The translations under genes and the position numbers were made by a program. Shown one piece after another: positions 35,737-45,099 of a DNA stretch of 64,000 nt. The notes below the pieces were generated by a model that was not told the origin of the DNA, made no database searches, and saw nothing but the letters and a program-made list of their open reading frames with translations. The DNA is from Acidipila sp. EB88 (GTDB lineage: Bacteria; Acidobacteriota; Terriglobia; Terriglobales; Acidobacteriaceae): positions 2,046,001-2,110,000 of the forward strand of contig NZ_QWEV01000005.1 of NCBI RefSeq assembly GCF_003858395.1, written 5' to 3'. Numbering within the stretch: position 1 is the first letter of the stretch; the number at the start of each line of letters is the position of its first letter.

Positions 35737-36816
35737 GTGAGCAGAGGAATCAGCAAGCCGCCCGGTATCAAAGAGATTGCGTTTGCCCTTAGCCTCTCCA
35801 TCGGTACGGTGGACCGAGCTCTGCATGGGCGGGCAGGCATCAATGCGGCGACAAAAGCCCGCATCCTGGAAGCTGCCGCTGCCATGGAGTACCGGCCGAA
35901 CCTGGCCGCACGGCAATTGAAGTTGAACCGGCATTTACAGGTCGGCATCTATCTGCCACAGCACATCCGCTCCTTTTTCGAGCCGCTGCGCGAAGGCATC
36001 CGCGCGGCCGCAGCAGCAGTGCACGGCATCCAGGTCAAGCTCACGTTCCATGACTATCCGCGTCTCGGCAGCTCCGACCTGGCGGTCATGAAGGGCGACG
36101 CTGCCGCTCACTATGACGCAGTGATCCTTTCCCCGGGCAATCCCAAAAAGATCGCGGCCGCCCTGAAGCGCCTGGCGCAGCAGAACACTGCGGTGGTCTG
36201 CGTGGCAACGGACGCCCCGGACAGCCCGCGCATCGCATCGGTAGCCATCGACGCCAGGATGAGCGGAGGTCTTGCGGCAGAGCTGTTGGGGTGCACGCTT
36301 CCAGGCCCCGGCTCGGTCGCGGTGCTTACCGGCGACCTGCAGACAGAGGATCACCTGCTCAAGCAGCGTGGCTTCGAGGCCACCTGCGCGGCGCTTCACC
36401 CCAGCCTGAAGCTGCTGCCGGCGGTGCAGACACATGATCAACCCCGCGAGGCGTACCAGGCCACGCTCAGGCTGATGCGAAAGCGACCTCGTCCAGGAGG
36501 ACTCTATGTCAGCACGGCGAACAGCCTTCCGGTTCTTGAGGCGCTTCGCGAAGCCGGACTGCTCGGCAAGATACAGATCGTGACTACGGACCTGTACGGA
36601 GAGCTGGTTCCGTTCCTCAGGAGTGGCGACGTGCTGGCGACGCTGGATCAACGGCCGTTCATGCAGGGCAAGGCAGCCTTCGAGGCAGTGGCGGCCTTTC
36701 TGCTGCGTGCCGAAACCCCGCCGGCGCCCACCCGCCTTGCACCCCACATCATCATGCGCAGCAATCTCCCGCTCTCCCGGGATGAACCCACGATGCACGA
36801 TGACTTCGAGTCGTGA
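35737..36816 (+). CDS. LacI-family transcriptional regulator
   Basis: A 359-residue LacI-type regulator. The N-terminal HTH (GIKEIAFALSLSIGTVDRALHGRAGINAATKARIL) is followed by the hinge helix region (AMEYRPNLAARQL) and a periplasmic-binding-like sugar-sensing domain (IGVYLP-like start, ITTDLYGE near the end). The start GTG 35737 gives the usual short lead before the HTH; longer in-frame openings are non-coding. It lies directly upstream of the DUF5107/TPR and MFS porter genes, which it presumably controls in response to their sugar. Palindromes at 35622-35650 and 36854-36883 flank the gene. Confidence 0.9.
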   Translation: MSRGISKPPGIKEIAFALSLSIGTVDRALHGRAGINAATKARILEAAAAMEYRPNLAARQLKLNRHLQVGIYLPQHIRSFFEPLREGIRAAAAAVHGIQVKLTFHDYPRLGSSDLAVMKGDAAAHYDAVILSPGNPKKIAAALKRLAQQNTAVVCVATDAPDSPRIASVAIDARMSGGLAAELLGCTLPGPGSVAVLTGDLQTEDHLLKQRGFEATCAALHPSLKLLPAVQTHDQPREAYQATLRLMRKRPRPGGLYVSTANSLPVLEALREAGLLGKIQIVTTDLYGELVPFLRSGDVLATLDQRPFMQGKAAFEAVAAFLLRAETPPAPTRLAPHIIMRSNLPLSRDEPTMHDDFES

Positions 36817-36853
36817 ATCACTTGACAAGGCTGGAAGGATCGCCGAGCATCGT

Positions 36854-36883
36854 GGACGTTAACGGAGAATCCTCTTAACGTCC
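36854..36883. promoter_or_regulatory. Palindrome between the regulator and the DUF5107 gene
   Basis: ggacgttaa (36854-36862) and ttaacgtcc (36875-36883) are perfect 9-bp arms; the left arm contains CGTTAACG (36857-36864), itself an 8-bp palindrome of the kind LacI-family proteins bind. It lies 104 bp before the next start codon. It is either an operator for the LacI-type protein or a short intercistronic stem. Confidence 0.45.
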
Positions 36884-36986
36884 GCACGCCGCATCGCGCA
36901 CCACAGAAGTGCGGCAGACGGCCCACGATCGGAGTGGCTGCCATGAGAACTCGGATGCTTCCTGAAATCCTTCCAGAAGTGCATCC

Positions 36987-39900
36987 ATGACGGACGCAGC
37001 GGATCGCGCCGCGTCCAGGCTCGTTCTGCCCGAGGCTCCCTCTGCCGAGGGCGGCCCCGTCAAGGCGTGGCACGAAGCCGTGAGCATGTTGAGCTACCTG
37101 CCGGCCGCTCCGGATCGCAATCCTCTCTTTCTCGACAAGCGGGTTTACCAGGGCAGCAGTGGGCGGCTTTATCCTCTGCCGTGTATCGATCGCATTGCCT
37201 CCGAGCCGGTCATGAAGAGCTGGAACGCAGTGCATCTCGAGAATGCATTCCTCCGCATCATGATCCTTCCGGAGATTGGAGGGCGCCTCCATGTTGGGCT
37301 CGATAAGCGGAATGGCTACGACTTCTTCTACCGCCAGGATGTGATCAAGCCGGCCCTGGTCGGGCTTGCCGGGCCATGGATCTCGGGCGGCGTCGAGTTC
37401 AACTGGCCCCAGCATCATCGACCGGCAACCTTCATGCCGGTCGAGATCGAGATCGAGCGCGAGGCCGGGGGAGTAGTTACCGTCTGGTGCGGCGACCACG
37501 ATCCCATGCAGAGGATGAAGGGCATGCACGGCGTGCGCCTTCACCCGGATCGCGCCATGCTTGAGCTACGCGTGCGCCTGTACAACCGAACAGAAACAAC
37601 GCAGACGTTTCTCTGGTGGGCCAACGTAGCCGCGCGGGTTCACGAACAGTATCAATCGTTCTTCCCGCCCGATGTCCGGTTTGTGGCGGACCATGCGAAG
37701 CGTGCCGTCACGAGCTTTCCCCTGAGTGACCGCTCCTACTACGGCGTGGACTATCCAGGACGCGCCGCAGAAGGCGTTCCCACGCGCGAGCAGCCTGCCT
37801 CTTTTGTTCCAGACGGTTCGTACGCCGCCAATGACCTTAGCTGGTACGCAAACATTCCGGTGCCTACGAGTTACATGATCACCGGCACCGCCTTTGACTT
37901 TTTTGGCGGCTACGACCATGCGGCGCACGCCGGCTTCGTTCACGTTGCAGACCACCACGTAGCGCCCGGCAAGAAGCAGTGGACCTGGGGCAATCACGAA
38001 TTCGGCTACGCCTGGGATCGCAGCCTTACTGACCACGGAGGACCGTACATCGAGCTGATGGCGGGCGTGTACACCGACAACCAGCCGGACTTCTCCTACC
38101 TGGCGCCTGGCGAGACCAAGGTCTTCAGCCAGTTCTGGTATCCGTTGGCAGGCCTGGGCATCCCGCAGGCTGCGAGCCTTGACGCTGCCTTGCATGTGGA
38201 GACGAGGAACGGCTGCCTGCTGCTGCGCATTGCAGTGACACGCCGGGTCGAGGGTGCCACGCTGCATGTCGAAGCAGGTGGACACGAGATGTTCGTCTCC
38301 GGCCCGCTCACACTGGACCCGTCAGAGTTACAAAACCTGAGCATCCCCGAGGTGCGCAACACGTCTGGGCTGACAGTGACACTACGCGGGCCCGGCGGGC
38401 CTCTGCTTCGCTACCATGTCGAGCAGCCGAAGGAGCAGCAAGAGCCGGAACCTGCTACTGAACCACCCTTGCCCGCCGAGATGGATTCTGTCGAGCAGCT
38501 TTACCTCACCGGCCTGCACCTGGAACTGTACCGCCACGCGACGCGTTCCCCCGAGGCGTACTGGCTTGAGGCCCTTCGGCGCGACCCGCAGGAGAGCCGC
38601 ACCAACACCGCCATGGGTCGCTGGCGCCTGAAGCATGGCCAGCTCGAGGCAGCGGTCCACCACTTTCGCCGTGCCATCGCGCGTCTGACGGAGCGCCACC
38701 CCAACCCTGCCGATGGTGAGCCTTTCTACTACCTGGGCCTGGCGCTGCGCGCGCTCGGTGAGCCAGAGAATGCTTACAACGCGTTTTACAAGGCAACCTG
38801 GGTAGCAGCCTGGTGTGGGCCGGCATACCACGCCCTCGGCGAACGGGATTGTGCGCGCGGCGATTGGGAACGGGCACGCGATCATCTCCAGCGATCGCTG
38901 GGAGCCAACGCCGATAACAACAACGCTTTGTCTCTTCTGGTCGTTGCGCTGCGGCGCCTTCAGCGATCAGCCGAAGCCGCGATGCTTCTAAGTGAGGCGC
39001 TGGAGCGCGACCCGCTCGATGTCTGGTTTCGCTACCTGCAGGCTGAGACGATCCCCGAGTCGTCGCAGGCAGCCATCGATCTTGCCCTGGACATGCAGCG
39101 CGCCGGCCTCCTGGGTGAGGCGAAGCAACTATTCGAAGCGGTTGCCGGCAGAGTCGCCGATAGCTCCTCGCCTATGGCCTTGTATCTGCTTGCATGGATG
39201 CATGAGCAGGACGGCAAGGCGGACCTTGCCGCGCAGGCGGGAAGACGAGCGGCCACGCTGCCCCCGGACTATGTATTTCCGAGCCGCTTGGACGAGATGA
39301 TTGCGCTCAAGGCAGCTTGCCTGCGCAATGCGCAGGATGCCAGGGCTCCCTACTATCTTGGGAACTATCTCTACGATCGGAAGCGACCGACCGAGGCGAT
39401 CGAAGCCTGGGAACGTGCCACCCGGCTCGATCCTTCCTTTCCCACAGCCTGGCGGAACCTGGGCATTGCGTGCTTCAACACGCTCCACGATGAGCCAGGA
39501 GCACTGGAGGCGTATGAGCGCGCACTTCAGGCCGACCCTGCGGATGCGCGCATCCTCTATGAGCGCGACCAGCTCTGGAAGCGCACAGGTGTCCCGGCAA
39601 GGGATCGCCTCGCTGAGCTGGACCGCTTTCCCGAGCTGACCGCAAGCCGCGATGATCTAAGTGTCGAGCGCGCCACGTTGTTGAACCAGATGGGGCGCGT
39701 CAGTGAGGCATTGCAGCTTCTGCTCTCGCGGCCTTTTCAGCCCTGGGAGGGTGGAGAGGGGCTGGTGCTGGCGCAATTCGTACGCAGCCACCTGGTACTT
39801 GGTCGGCAGTCGCTTGCCGAGGGCAAGCCGGAAGCAGCAGCGGCTCTGTTCCATGCGGCCTTGCGCCCTCCCCAAAACCTGAGTGAAGCATGGCATCTGC

Positions 39901-40382
39901 TTGCCAACCAGAGTCAGGTCTTCTACTGGATCGGCATAGCGTCGCGCGCCTCGGGGCAGGAAGCAAAAGCCCGCGAGGCTCTTCTCCTGGCGGCAGGGCA
40001 GCGCGGCGATTTCCAGCAGATGAGCGTGCAGGCCGTTTCAGAAATGACGTACTGGTCAGCGCTCGCCTTGAGAGAACTCGGGGAAGAGCAGGCAGCAGCG
40101 GAGCTGTTCATGCAGATCCTGCACTATGCGGAGGAGCAGGAAGCGGCACCGGCAGTGATCGATTACTTCGCGACCTCGTTGCCGACGATGCTCCTTTTCG
40201 AAGAAGACCTCGGGGAAACGAAGAAGACGCGAGCACTCCTGCTTCGGGGGCAGGCGCTGCTCGGGCTTGGACGCCACGCTGAAGCCCGTGCACAACTCCA
40301 GGAGTTTCTGCAGCGCAATCCGAACGACATGGATGCCACGGAGCTTGATGCGGAAGCTGCCCGGCATGGCGCCTCATGCTGA
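36987..40382 (+). CDS. DUF5107 and tetratricopeptide-repeat protein
   Basis: A 1,131-residue protein with no signal peptide. Residues about 60-340 are a DUF5107 domain (ILPEIGGRLHVGLDKRNGYDFFYRQ, WISGGVEFNWPQHHRPATFMP), a galactose-mutarotase-like sugar-binding fold. Residues about 500-1,120 are tetratricopeptide repeats (AYWLEALRRDPQESRTN, AIEAWERATRLDPSFPTAWRNLGIACF, AYERALQADPADARILYERD). It ends inside the MFS porter gene (7-bp overlap), so the two are coupled. Such proteins accompany sugar-uptake loci in Acidobacteria and Bacteroidota. Whether it is catalytic or a scaffold that binds a sugar in the cytoplasm is unknown. Confidence 0.88.
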   Translation: MTDAADRAASRLVLPEAPSAEGGPVKAWHEAVSMLSYLPAAPDRNPLFLDKRVYQGSSGRLYPLPCIDRIASEPVMKSWNAVHLENAFLRIMILPEIGGRLHVGLDKRNGYDFFYRQDVIKPALVGLAGPWISGGVEFNWPQHHRPATFMPVEIEIEREAGGVVTVWCGDHDPMQRMKGMHGVRLHPDRAMLELRVRLYNRTETTQTFLWWANVAARVHEQYQSFFPPDVRFVADHAKRAVTSFPLSDRSYYGVDYPGRAAEGVPTREQPASFVPDGSYAANDLSWYANIPVPTSYMITGTAFDFFGGYDHAAHAGFVHVADHHVAPGKKQWTWGNHEFGYAWDRSLTDHGGPYIELMAGVYTDNQPDFSYLAPGETKVFSQFWYPLAGLGIPQAASLDAALHVETRNGCLLLRIAVTRRVEGATLHVEAGGHEMFVSGPLTLDPSELQNLSIPEVRNTSGLTVTLRGPGGPLLRYHVEQPKEQQEPEPATEPPLPAEMDSVEQLYLTGLHLELYRHATRSPEAYWLEALRRDPQESRTNTAMGRWRLKHGQLEAAVHHFRRAIARLTERHPNPADGEPFYYLGLALRALGEPENAYNAFYKATWVAAWCGPAYHALGERDCARGDWERARDHLQRSLGANADNNNALSLLVVALRRLQRSAEAAMLLSEALERDPLDVWFRYLQAETIPESSQAAIDLALDMQRAGLLGEAKQLFEAVAGRVADSSSPMALYLLAWMHEQDGKADLAAQAGRRAATLPPDYVFPSRLDEMIALKAACLRNAQDARAPYYLGNYLYDRKRPTEAIEAWERATRLDPSFPTAWRNLGIACFNTLHDEPGALEAYERALQADPADARILYERDQLWKRTGVPARDRLAELDRFPELTASRDDLSVERATLLNQMGRVSEALQLLLSRPFQPWEGGEGLVLAQFVRSHLVLGRQSLAEGKPEAAAALFHAALRPPQNLSEAWHLLANQSQVFYWIGIASRASGQEAKAREALLLAAGQRGDFQQMSVQAVSEMTYWSALALRELGEEQAAAELFMQILHYAEEQEAAPAVIDYFATSLPTMLLFEEDLGETKKTRALLLRGQALLGLGRHAEARAQLQEFLQRNPNDMDATELDAEAARHGASC

Positions 40383-41845
40383 CCGGAGCGCCCGCGTCGC
40401 AGCAGGGAACCGAGCAGGTAGCCCCTGAGATCCAGGGCGCGTATGTCTGGGGCATCGCTGCCGTAGCCGCGATCGGCGGCTTTCTGTTCGGCGACGACTG
40501 GGTCGTGATCGGCGGAGCGAGGCCCTTCTACGAACGCTACTTTGGGCTGCAAAGCGCGGCACAGGTGGGCTGGGCGAACAGTTGTGCGCTGATCGGATGC
40601 TTTGCGGGCGCACTGGTTGCTGGACTGCTGGCACGCCGTTTCGGGCGCAGGCCCGTCCTGCTTCTCTCCGCCTTCCTGTTCGCGTTTTCCTCCATCCTGA
40701 CGGGCTGGTCTTCGAGCTTCGAGAGCTTCGTCTTCTGGCGCATCGCCGGGGGAGCGGCCATTGGACTTACCTCGAATATTTCGCCTGTCTACATAGCCGA
40801 GGTAAGCCCGGCACAGTGGCGCGGGCGGCTGATCGCGCTCAATCAACTCGCCCTTGTCACCGGGATCCTCGCGGCGCAGATCATCAACTGGCAGGTTGCC
40901 AGGCCTGTTCCGTCACACCTCACGGCGGCAGCAATCCTCGCGAGCTGGAATGTTCAAGTGGGCTGGCGATGGATGTTCACCGTGGTTGCCGCGCCGGCAG
41001 TAGCATTCTTTTGCCTCTGCTTCGCAATTCCTGAGAGCCCGCGCTGGCTTGTTCTTAAAGGCAGAGAGGTGCAGGCGCGGCGGGTGCTTGCGAGGATTGG
41101 CGGCCCGGCATATGCAGACGCCGAGATAGAAGCGATCCGCGCGACCACCTTGCGCAAGGGCGTGCTGCCATGGCGTGAGTTGGGAAAGCCAGGACTCCGC
41201 GGCCTTCTTCTGCTCGGTGTTGCACTTGCTGTTCTGCAGCAGTGGAGCGGCATCAACATACTCTTCAACTATGCGCAGGAGGTCTTTGCAGGCGCGGGGT
41301 ATGGAACCAGCGACATTCTTTTCAACATCGTGATCACGGGTTCCATCAACTTCGTCTTTACGTTGCTGGCGATGTTGATTGTGGACCGCGTTGGCCGCCG
41401 CACGTTGATGATCGCCGGATGCGTCGGGGTAGGACTCGCGCATCTCGCCTCAAGCGCTGCGTACCATGCCGGGCTGCATGGCCGCGGTGTTCTGTTGCTC
41501 ACCTTCGCTGCAATTGCGATCTATGCCGTGACGCTCGCGCCCGTCACCTGGATCATCATCGCTGAGCTCTTCCCGAATCGTGTGCGCGAGACCGCCGTTT
41601 CCATCGCTGTGGGTGCTCTCTGGGCTTCGTCTTTTGCGCTGACCTACTCGTTCCCCCTGCTCCAGGCCGCCTTGCATATGACTGGTGTCTTTGTGCTCTA
41701 CGGCAGCATCTGCCTCGCCGGCGCATGGATGGTCAAAGCCTTTGTGCCGGAGACGCGCGGACGAAGCCTGGAAAGCATGGATGCTCACGCGCCTGTACCG
41801 GATGAGGAAATCACGCATCATCCGCGCTCCGGAACACGCACCTGA
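40376..41845 (+). CDS. MFS sugar porter
   Basis: A 489-residue major-facilitator transporter with 12 predicted spans, inner membrane. Sugar-porter signatures are present: GRRPVLL (loop 2-3), a central PESPRWLVLKGR, GRRTLMIAG (loop 8-9) and PETRGRSLE at the end of span 12. Start ATG 40376 overlaps the DUF5107/TPR gene, so both come from one mRNA behind the LacI-type regulator. It probably brings in, by proton symport, the sugar released or oxidised by the neighbouring exported enzymes; which sugar is unknown. Confidence 0.93.
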   Translation: MLTGAPASQQGTEQVAPEIQGAYVWGIAAVAAIGGFLFGDDWVVIGGARPFYERYFGLQSAAQVGWANSCALIGCFAGALVAGLLARRFGRRPVLLLSAFLFAFSSILTGWSSSFESFVFWRIAGGAAIGLTSNISPVYIAEVSPAQWRGRLIALNQLALVTGILAAQIINWQVARPVPSHLTAAAILASWNVQVGWRWMFTVVAAPAVAFFCLCFAIPESPRWLVLKGREVQARRVLARIGGPAYADAEIEAIRATTLRKGVLPWRELGKPGLRGLLLLGVALAVLQQWSGINILFNYAQEVFAGAGYGTSDILFNIVITGSINFVFTLLAMLIVDRVGRRTLMIAGCVGVGLAHLASSAAYHAGLHGRGVLLLTFAAIAIYAVTLAPVTWIIIAELFPNRVRETAVSIAVGALWASSFALTYSFPLLQAALHMTGVFVLYGSICLAGAWMVKAFVPETRGRSLESMDAHAPVPDEEITHHPRSGTRT

Positions 41846-42456
41846 GCATCGCACCGCTCGCCCTCATGGCCTAGACAAGCCATCGACGGAACATACTTCG
41901 GCCGATGTGCTGGCTAAGTGCATCCCTGGTGGCGTGCGCCTTCGCCGTTGCATCCCCGGGATCAGCGCGCAAGGAAGCCCGACGTCAGGCGACTAATTAA
42001 CGCGCCCGAACTCATCCAACAGCGGAATGCGGGTCTGCATCGGCGGTGGGCTCCGGAGTGCGCGGTCGCCGTATACAGGCCTGCTCTTGATCTACTCAGT
42101 GCGGGCTATCCTAGTGCGAAATCTTGAACTTGCCTTTGACTCTGCTTTCCATTCCCGAAGCTCATGGACTTCCTAAGCCGCAGGCCGGTTTTCACCAACA
42201 CTGGCTCGTCATTCCTTGATGTTGTTCTGCTTAGCACAAGCGAAGTCGAACCTTCGCAACGCGGACTGATCCCGCACCCATCCTGCATCCGCACCTTGGC
42301 CACCATCTCCTGCGCACCATCGCTTTCCAGGAAGCCAGTCCAATCTCACCAGGAGCTTCCATAAACAGAAGCTCCTATTGGGAAGCGCTTGGGAGACGCG
42401 CAGCAGGTACACGCAGGCGCGAGGCATGGACTCCCGTCCACGCCCACTTGACGCCT
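41846..42456. other. Intergenic region without a supported gene
   Basis: About 610 bp between two convergent genes. I see no domain-bearing frame and no strong terminator hairpin. Confidence 0.5.
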
Positions 42457-43872
42457 TTATCGTCCGCCGGTTTTCAGCGCCTGGCCCAGCGGCGCAGCCT
42501 TGGCCGCCGGCAGCGCCACGCCCAGGATCTGTGCCAGCGTGGGCGCCACCTGCAGGTTGGTGATCCTGCCCAGGTTCACCCCCGCACGCACCTGCGCGCC
42601 GGAAAGAATCAGCAGTGCGTTCATGTCGGGGTCCGTGTTGAGGTAGCCATGCTGGCCACGAGGCGCGCCGTCCTGCTCCACCGGCAGTGCCGCATCGTCG
42701 CCAAACGCGTAGTCCGGGCGCGCCGCGAGATACAGGTCCGGCGCCTGGTCGGTGGCAGCCAGCAATGGAATGCCAATCTGCTGCGCCTCGGCGTTGCTGT
42801 ACACCGCTTCGATCCCCGGCACGGCGCTGAACGCACTCCGCAGCCTGGGGAGCAGGGACGCTTTCTGCGCAGGGTCGCGGATAAACACCTCCGCCGCTCC
42901 ACCTTCCGCCTTGACCCACACATTGCCATGCACCGTGCCATGCTCGTTCTGCAACAAACCTTGTTGCAGAAGCACCGCGTTCGGCCGGAGCGTGTGCGTG
43001 TACGACGCGAAGCCATGGTCCGAAGCCAGCACAAACGTCGTCCGGTCGAGCACCCCCGCCTCGCGCGCGGCATCCACCACGCGGCGTATGCACGCATCGG
43101 CATACGCGTACGCCGCGAACGCAGCCGGCGTCAGCGGCCCGTACTCATGCTGCAGGCTGTCGGTTTCAAGCAGGTGCAGCAGCAGCAGGTTGGGCGTATG
43201 CCGCGTCAAAATGTCCACCGCCGCTTCCGTCCATACCTGGTCACGCCATGCCGCGGAGCTGTCCTCGCTGAACCCGGCAATCTGCTCGCGCGTGACGAGG
43301 TGCGCAGCGATCAGCTCCTTTGCGATCGGGCCATCCGGTTCAGGCTTCTCACCGAACTGCCACTGCACCCCGGCCGCCCCGTAGATCGCCACCCAGTCCA
43401 CCTGCCCGGTCGTCATGCCCTGCTTGGCCAGTGCTTCGTACAGCGTTTCGGCATGCACCAGCTCGGCCTTGGGTACCCACGGCTCCACCACGGGCGCGGT
43501 GCCATCCGCCGGGAACCGGATCAGCCCATTCGCCATCACGTGATGCGTCGCGGCATTGACGCCGGTAATCAGCGCCGTGTGGTTCGGCCACGTCACGGTA
43601 GGGTTGATCGGCTGCATCGCCTCGGCATGCGCGCCCTGCGCCTCCAGCATGCGCAGCGTGGGCATCGGCAGGCGCGGGTCCGCCAGCGCCCGCGCCGGAA
43701 AGCCGTCAATCGTGATCAGCACAACGATGGGCCCGGCGTGCGCGGCCTTGCCATCGTTGGCTGGCATCGCTGACGGTATAGTCTGGGCCGGGCACAGTGG
43801 CAGAAGCAGCGAGCCCAACACGGCAGCGGCAAAGGGGGCAGCGGTAAAGCGTGCAGTGCAGAAAGGTGGCAT
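42457..43872 (-). CDS. Secreted type I phosphodiesterase/nucleotide pyrophosphatase family protein
   Basis: A 471-residue alkaline-phosphatase-fold enzyme of the ENPP family. Signal peptide in residues 1-29. The metal-binding Asp56 (ITIDGFP), the nucleophile Thr94 in VTWPNHTAL, the ETDSLQHEYGP segment and the ASDHGF motif are all in order, so a two-metal active site is expected. Start ATG 43872 has GGAGA 4-5 nt upstream. It should hydrolyse phosphodiester or pyrophosphate bonds outside the cytoplasm, possibly to scavenge nucleotides. Stands alone. Confidence 0.9.
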   Translation of the reverse strand: MPPFCTARFTAAPFAAAVLGSLLLPLCPAQTIPSAMPANDGKAAHAGPIVVLITIDGFPARALADPRLPMPTLRMLEAQGAHAEAMQPINPTVTWPNHTALITGVNAATHHVMANGLIRFPADGTAPVVEPWVPKAELVHAETLYEALAKQGMTTGQVDWVAIYGAAGVQWQFGEKPEPDGPIAKELIAAHLVTREQIAGFSEDSSAAWRDQVWTEAAVDILTRHTPNLLLLHLLETDSLQHEYGPLTPAAFAAYAYADACIRRVVDAAREAGVLDRTTFVLASDHGFASYTHTLRPNAVLLQQGLLQNEHGTVHGNVWVKAEGGAAEVFIRDPAQKASLLPRLRSAFSAVPGIEAVYSNAEAQQIGIPLLAATDQAPDLYLAARPDYAFGDDAALPVEQDGAPRGQHGYLNTDPDMNALLILSGAQVRAGVNLGRITNLQVAPTLAQILGVALPAAKAAPLGQALKTGGR

Positions 43873-44145
43873 GTGTCTCCAGGTGTCTTCAAGGCAGCCA
43901 TCCCTCCGGACCGGCTGCCTTCGACGTTTGTAAAAGAGTAGCCCGCCACCAGGCCACGCAGCATGAAGCTCGGATGTAGAAGCGGTTTCAGCCGTCCGGG
44001 AACTGCCGCGTCGACTGCAAAACAGCGCAGGCAGGAAGCACCGGCCGCACTCGTCTACCCCCGGCTGCCAACCCAAACAGCTTCGCTCCCGGCATCCGCG
44101 CAGAGCCGCCACGCTTATGCCAGGAAGGCAGTTCGACGCGTGGCC

Positions 44146-45099
44146 TCAGCGCGCCCCGCGCTGTGCCTCGTAGACCTTCAACTGCACAAACGCCGCGCGC
44201 ACCAGCGGCGCCTCCACCGCGCCCGCTCGCTCCAGCAGGTCCCCGAGAATCGGGTCTGCCTCCACCGGCGCACCCTTGGTCATGTCGCGATACATCGACG
44301 ACGTCAGCGCCGACCCGACCTCGCACACGCGCTGCATATGCCCGCCGAGCATCGCCGCGTCCGCCGGGTAGCCATTCGCCGCCGCGATCTGCACGCACTC
44401 CTGCACAATCGCCCGCGCTGTCTCCGGCCCGTACGGCACCGCCGCTGCATCGCCTACCGAGCCCCGCGCCAGCACGCAGATCGTGCCCAGGCTCGCCAGG
44501 ATCCACCACTTCTGCCACATCGCCGCCAGCACATCGTCCACATGCTTCAGCACAAATCCGGGCACCGTAAGCTCCTCGGCGATCCACTCAAGCCGCGTCC
44601 GCTCTGCCGCCCCTTGCTCCCACCCCGGCAACGCCCCAAAGCAAAGCTCACCCAGGGTCGTCCGCTGCTCCACGTAACCCTCCGCGTCCAGGTCCGCCAC
44701 GACCCGGCACGTGCCACCCAGCACCCGCCCCACGCCAAAGCGCGCGCGCAGCGCATCCAGGTGCCGCATCCCGTTCAGCATCGGCACAATCAGCGTCTGC
44801 TCGCCCACCGCCGGTGCAAAGTCTTCCATCGCGGCGTCGAGCGAGTACGCCTTGGTGCTCACCAGCACCACGTCAAAGCCGCCATCCGGCTCCGCGCGCA
44901 GCTGTTCGGCCGCGATCAGCTGCGGTTTCACGCGCGCATCTCCATGCGGGCTCCGGATGCAGAGGCCATCCCGCCGCAACTGCTCGGCCCGCTGTCCCCG
45001 CACCAGGAACGTGATGTCCCGCCCAGCCTCGGCCAGTCGCCCGCCAAACAATCCGCCGGTCGCCCCGGCGCCCACCATCAGCAAGCGTGGCTGCATCAC
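44146..45099 (-). CDS. panE: Ketopantoate reductase family protein (2-dehydropantoate 2-reductase)
   Basis: A 317-residue NADPH-dependent reductase of the PanE/ApbA family, which makes pantoate for coenzyme A. The Rossmann motif VGAGATGG is near residue 9, the STKAYSLD segment follows the nucleotide domain, and a Lys in the AMWQKWWILAS helix matches the family's catalytic lysine, with a C-terminal MYRDMTKGAPVEADPILGDL signature. It overlaps the 3' end of the EF-P-like gene by 4 bp and is translationally coupled to it. Paralogues of this family can act on other 2-oxoacids, so PanE function is likely but not certain. Confidence 0.85.
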   Translation of the reverse strand: MMQPRLLMVGAGATGGLFGGRLAEAGRDITFLVRGQRAEQLRRDGLCIRSPHGDARVKPQLIAAEQLRAEPDGGFDVVLVSTKAYSLDAAMEDFAPAVGEQTLIVPMLNGMRHLDALRARFGVGRVLGGTCRVVADLDAEGYVEQRTTLGELCFGALPGWEQGAAERTRLEWIAEELTVPGFVLKHVDDVLAAMWQKWWILASLGTICVLARGSVGDAAAVPYGPETARAIVQECVQIAAANGYPADAAMLGGHMQRVCEVGSALTSSMYRDMTKGAPVEADPILGDLLERAGAVEAPLVRAAFVQLKVYEAQRGAR

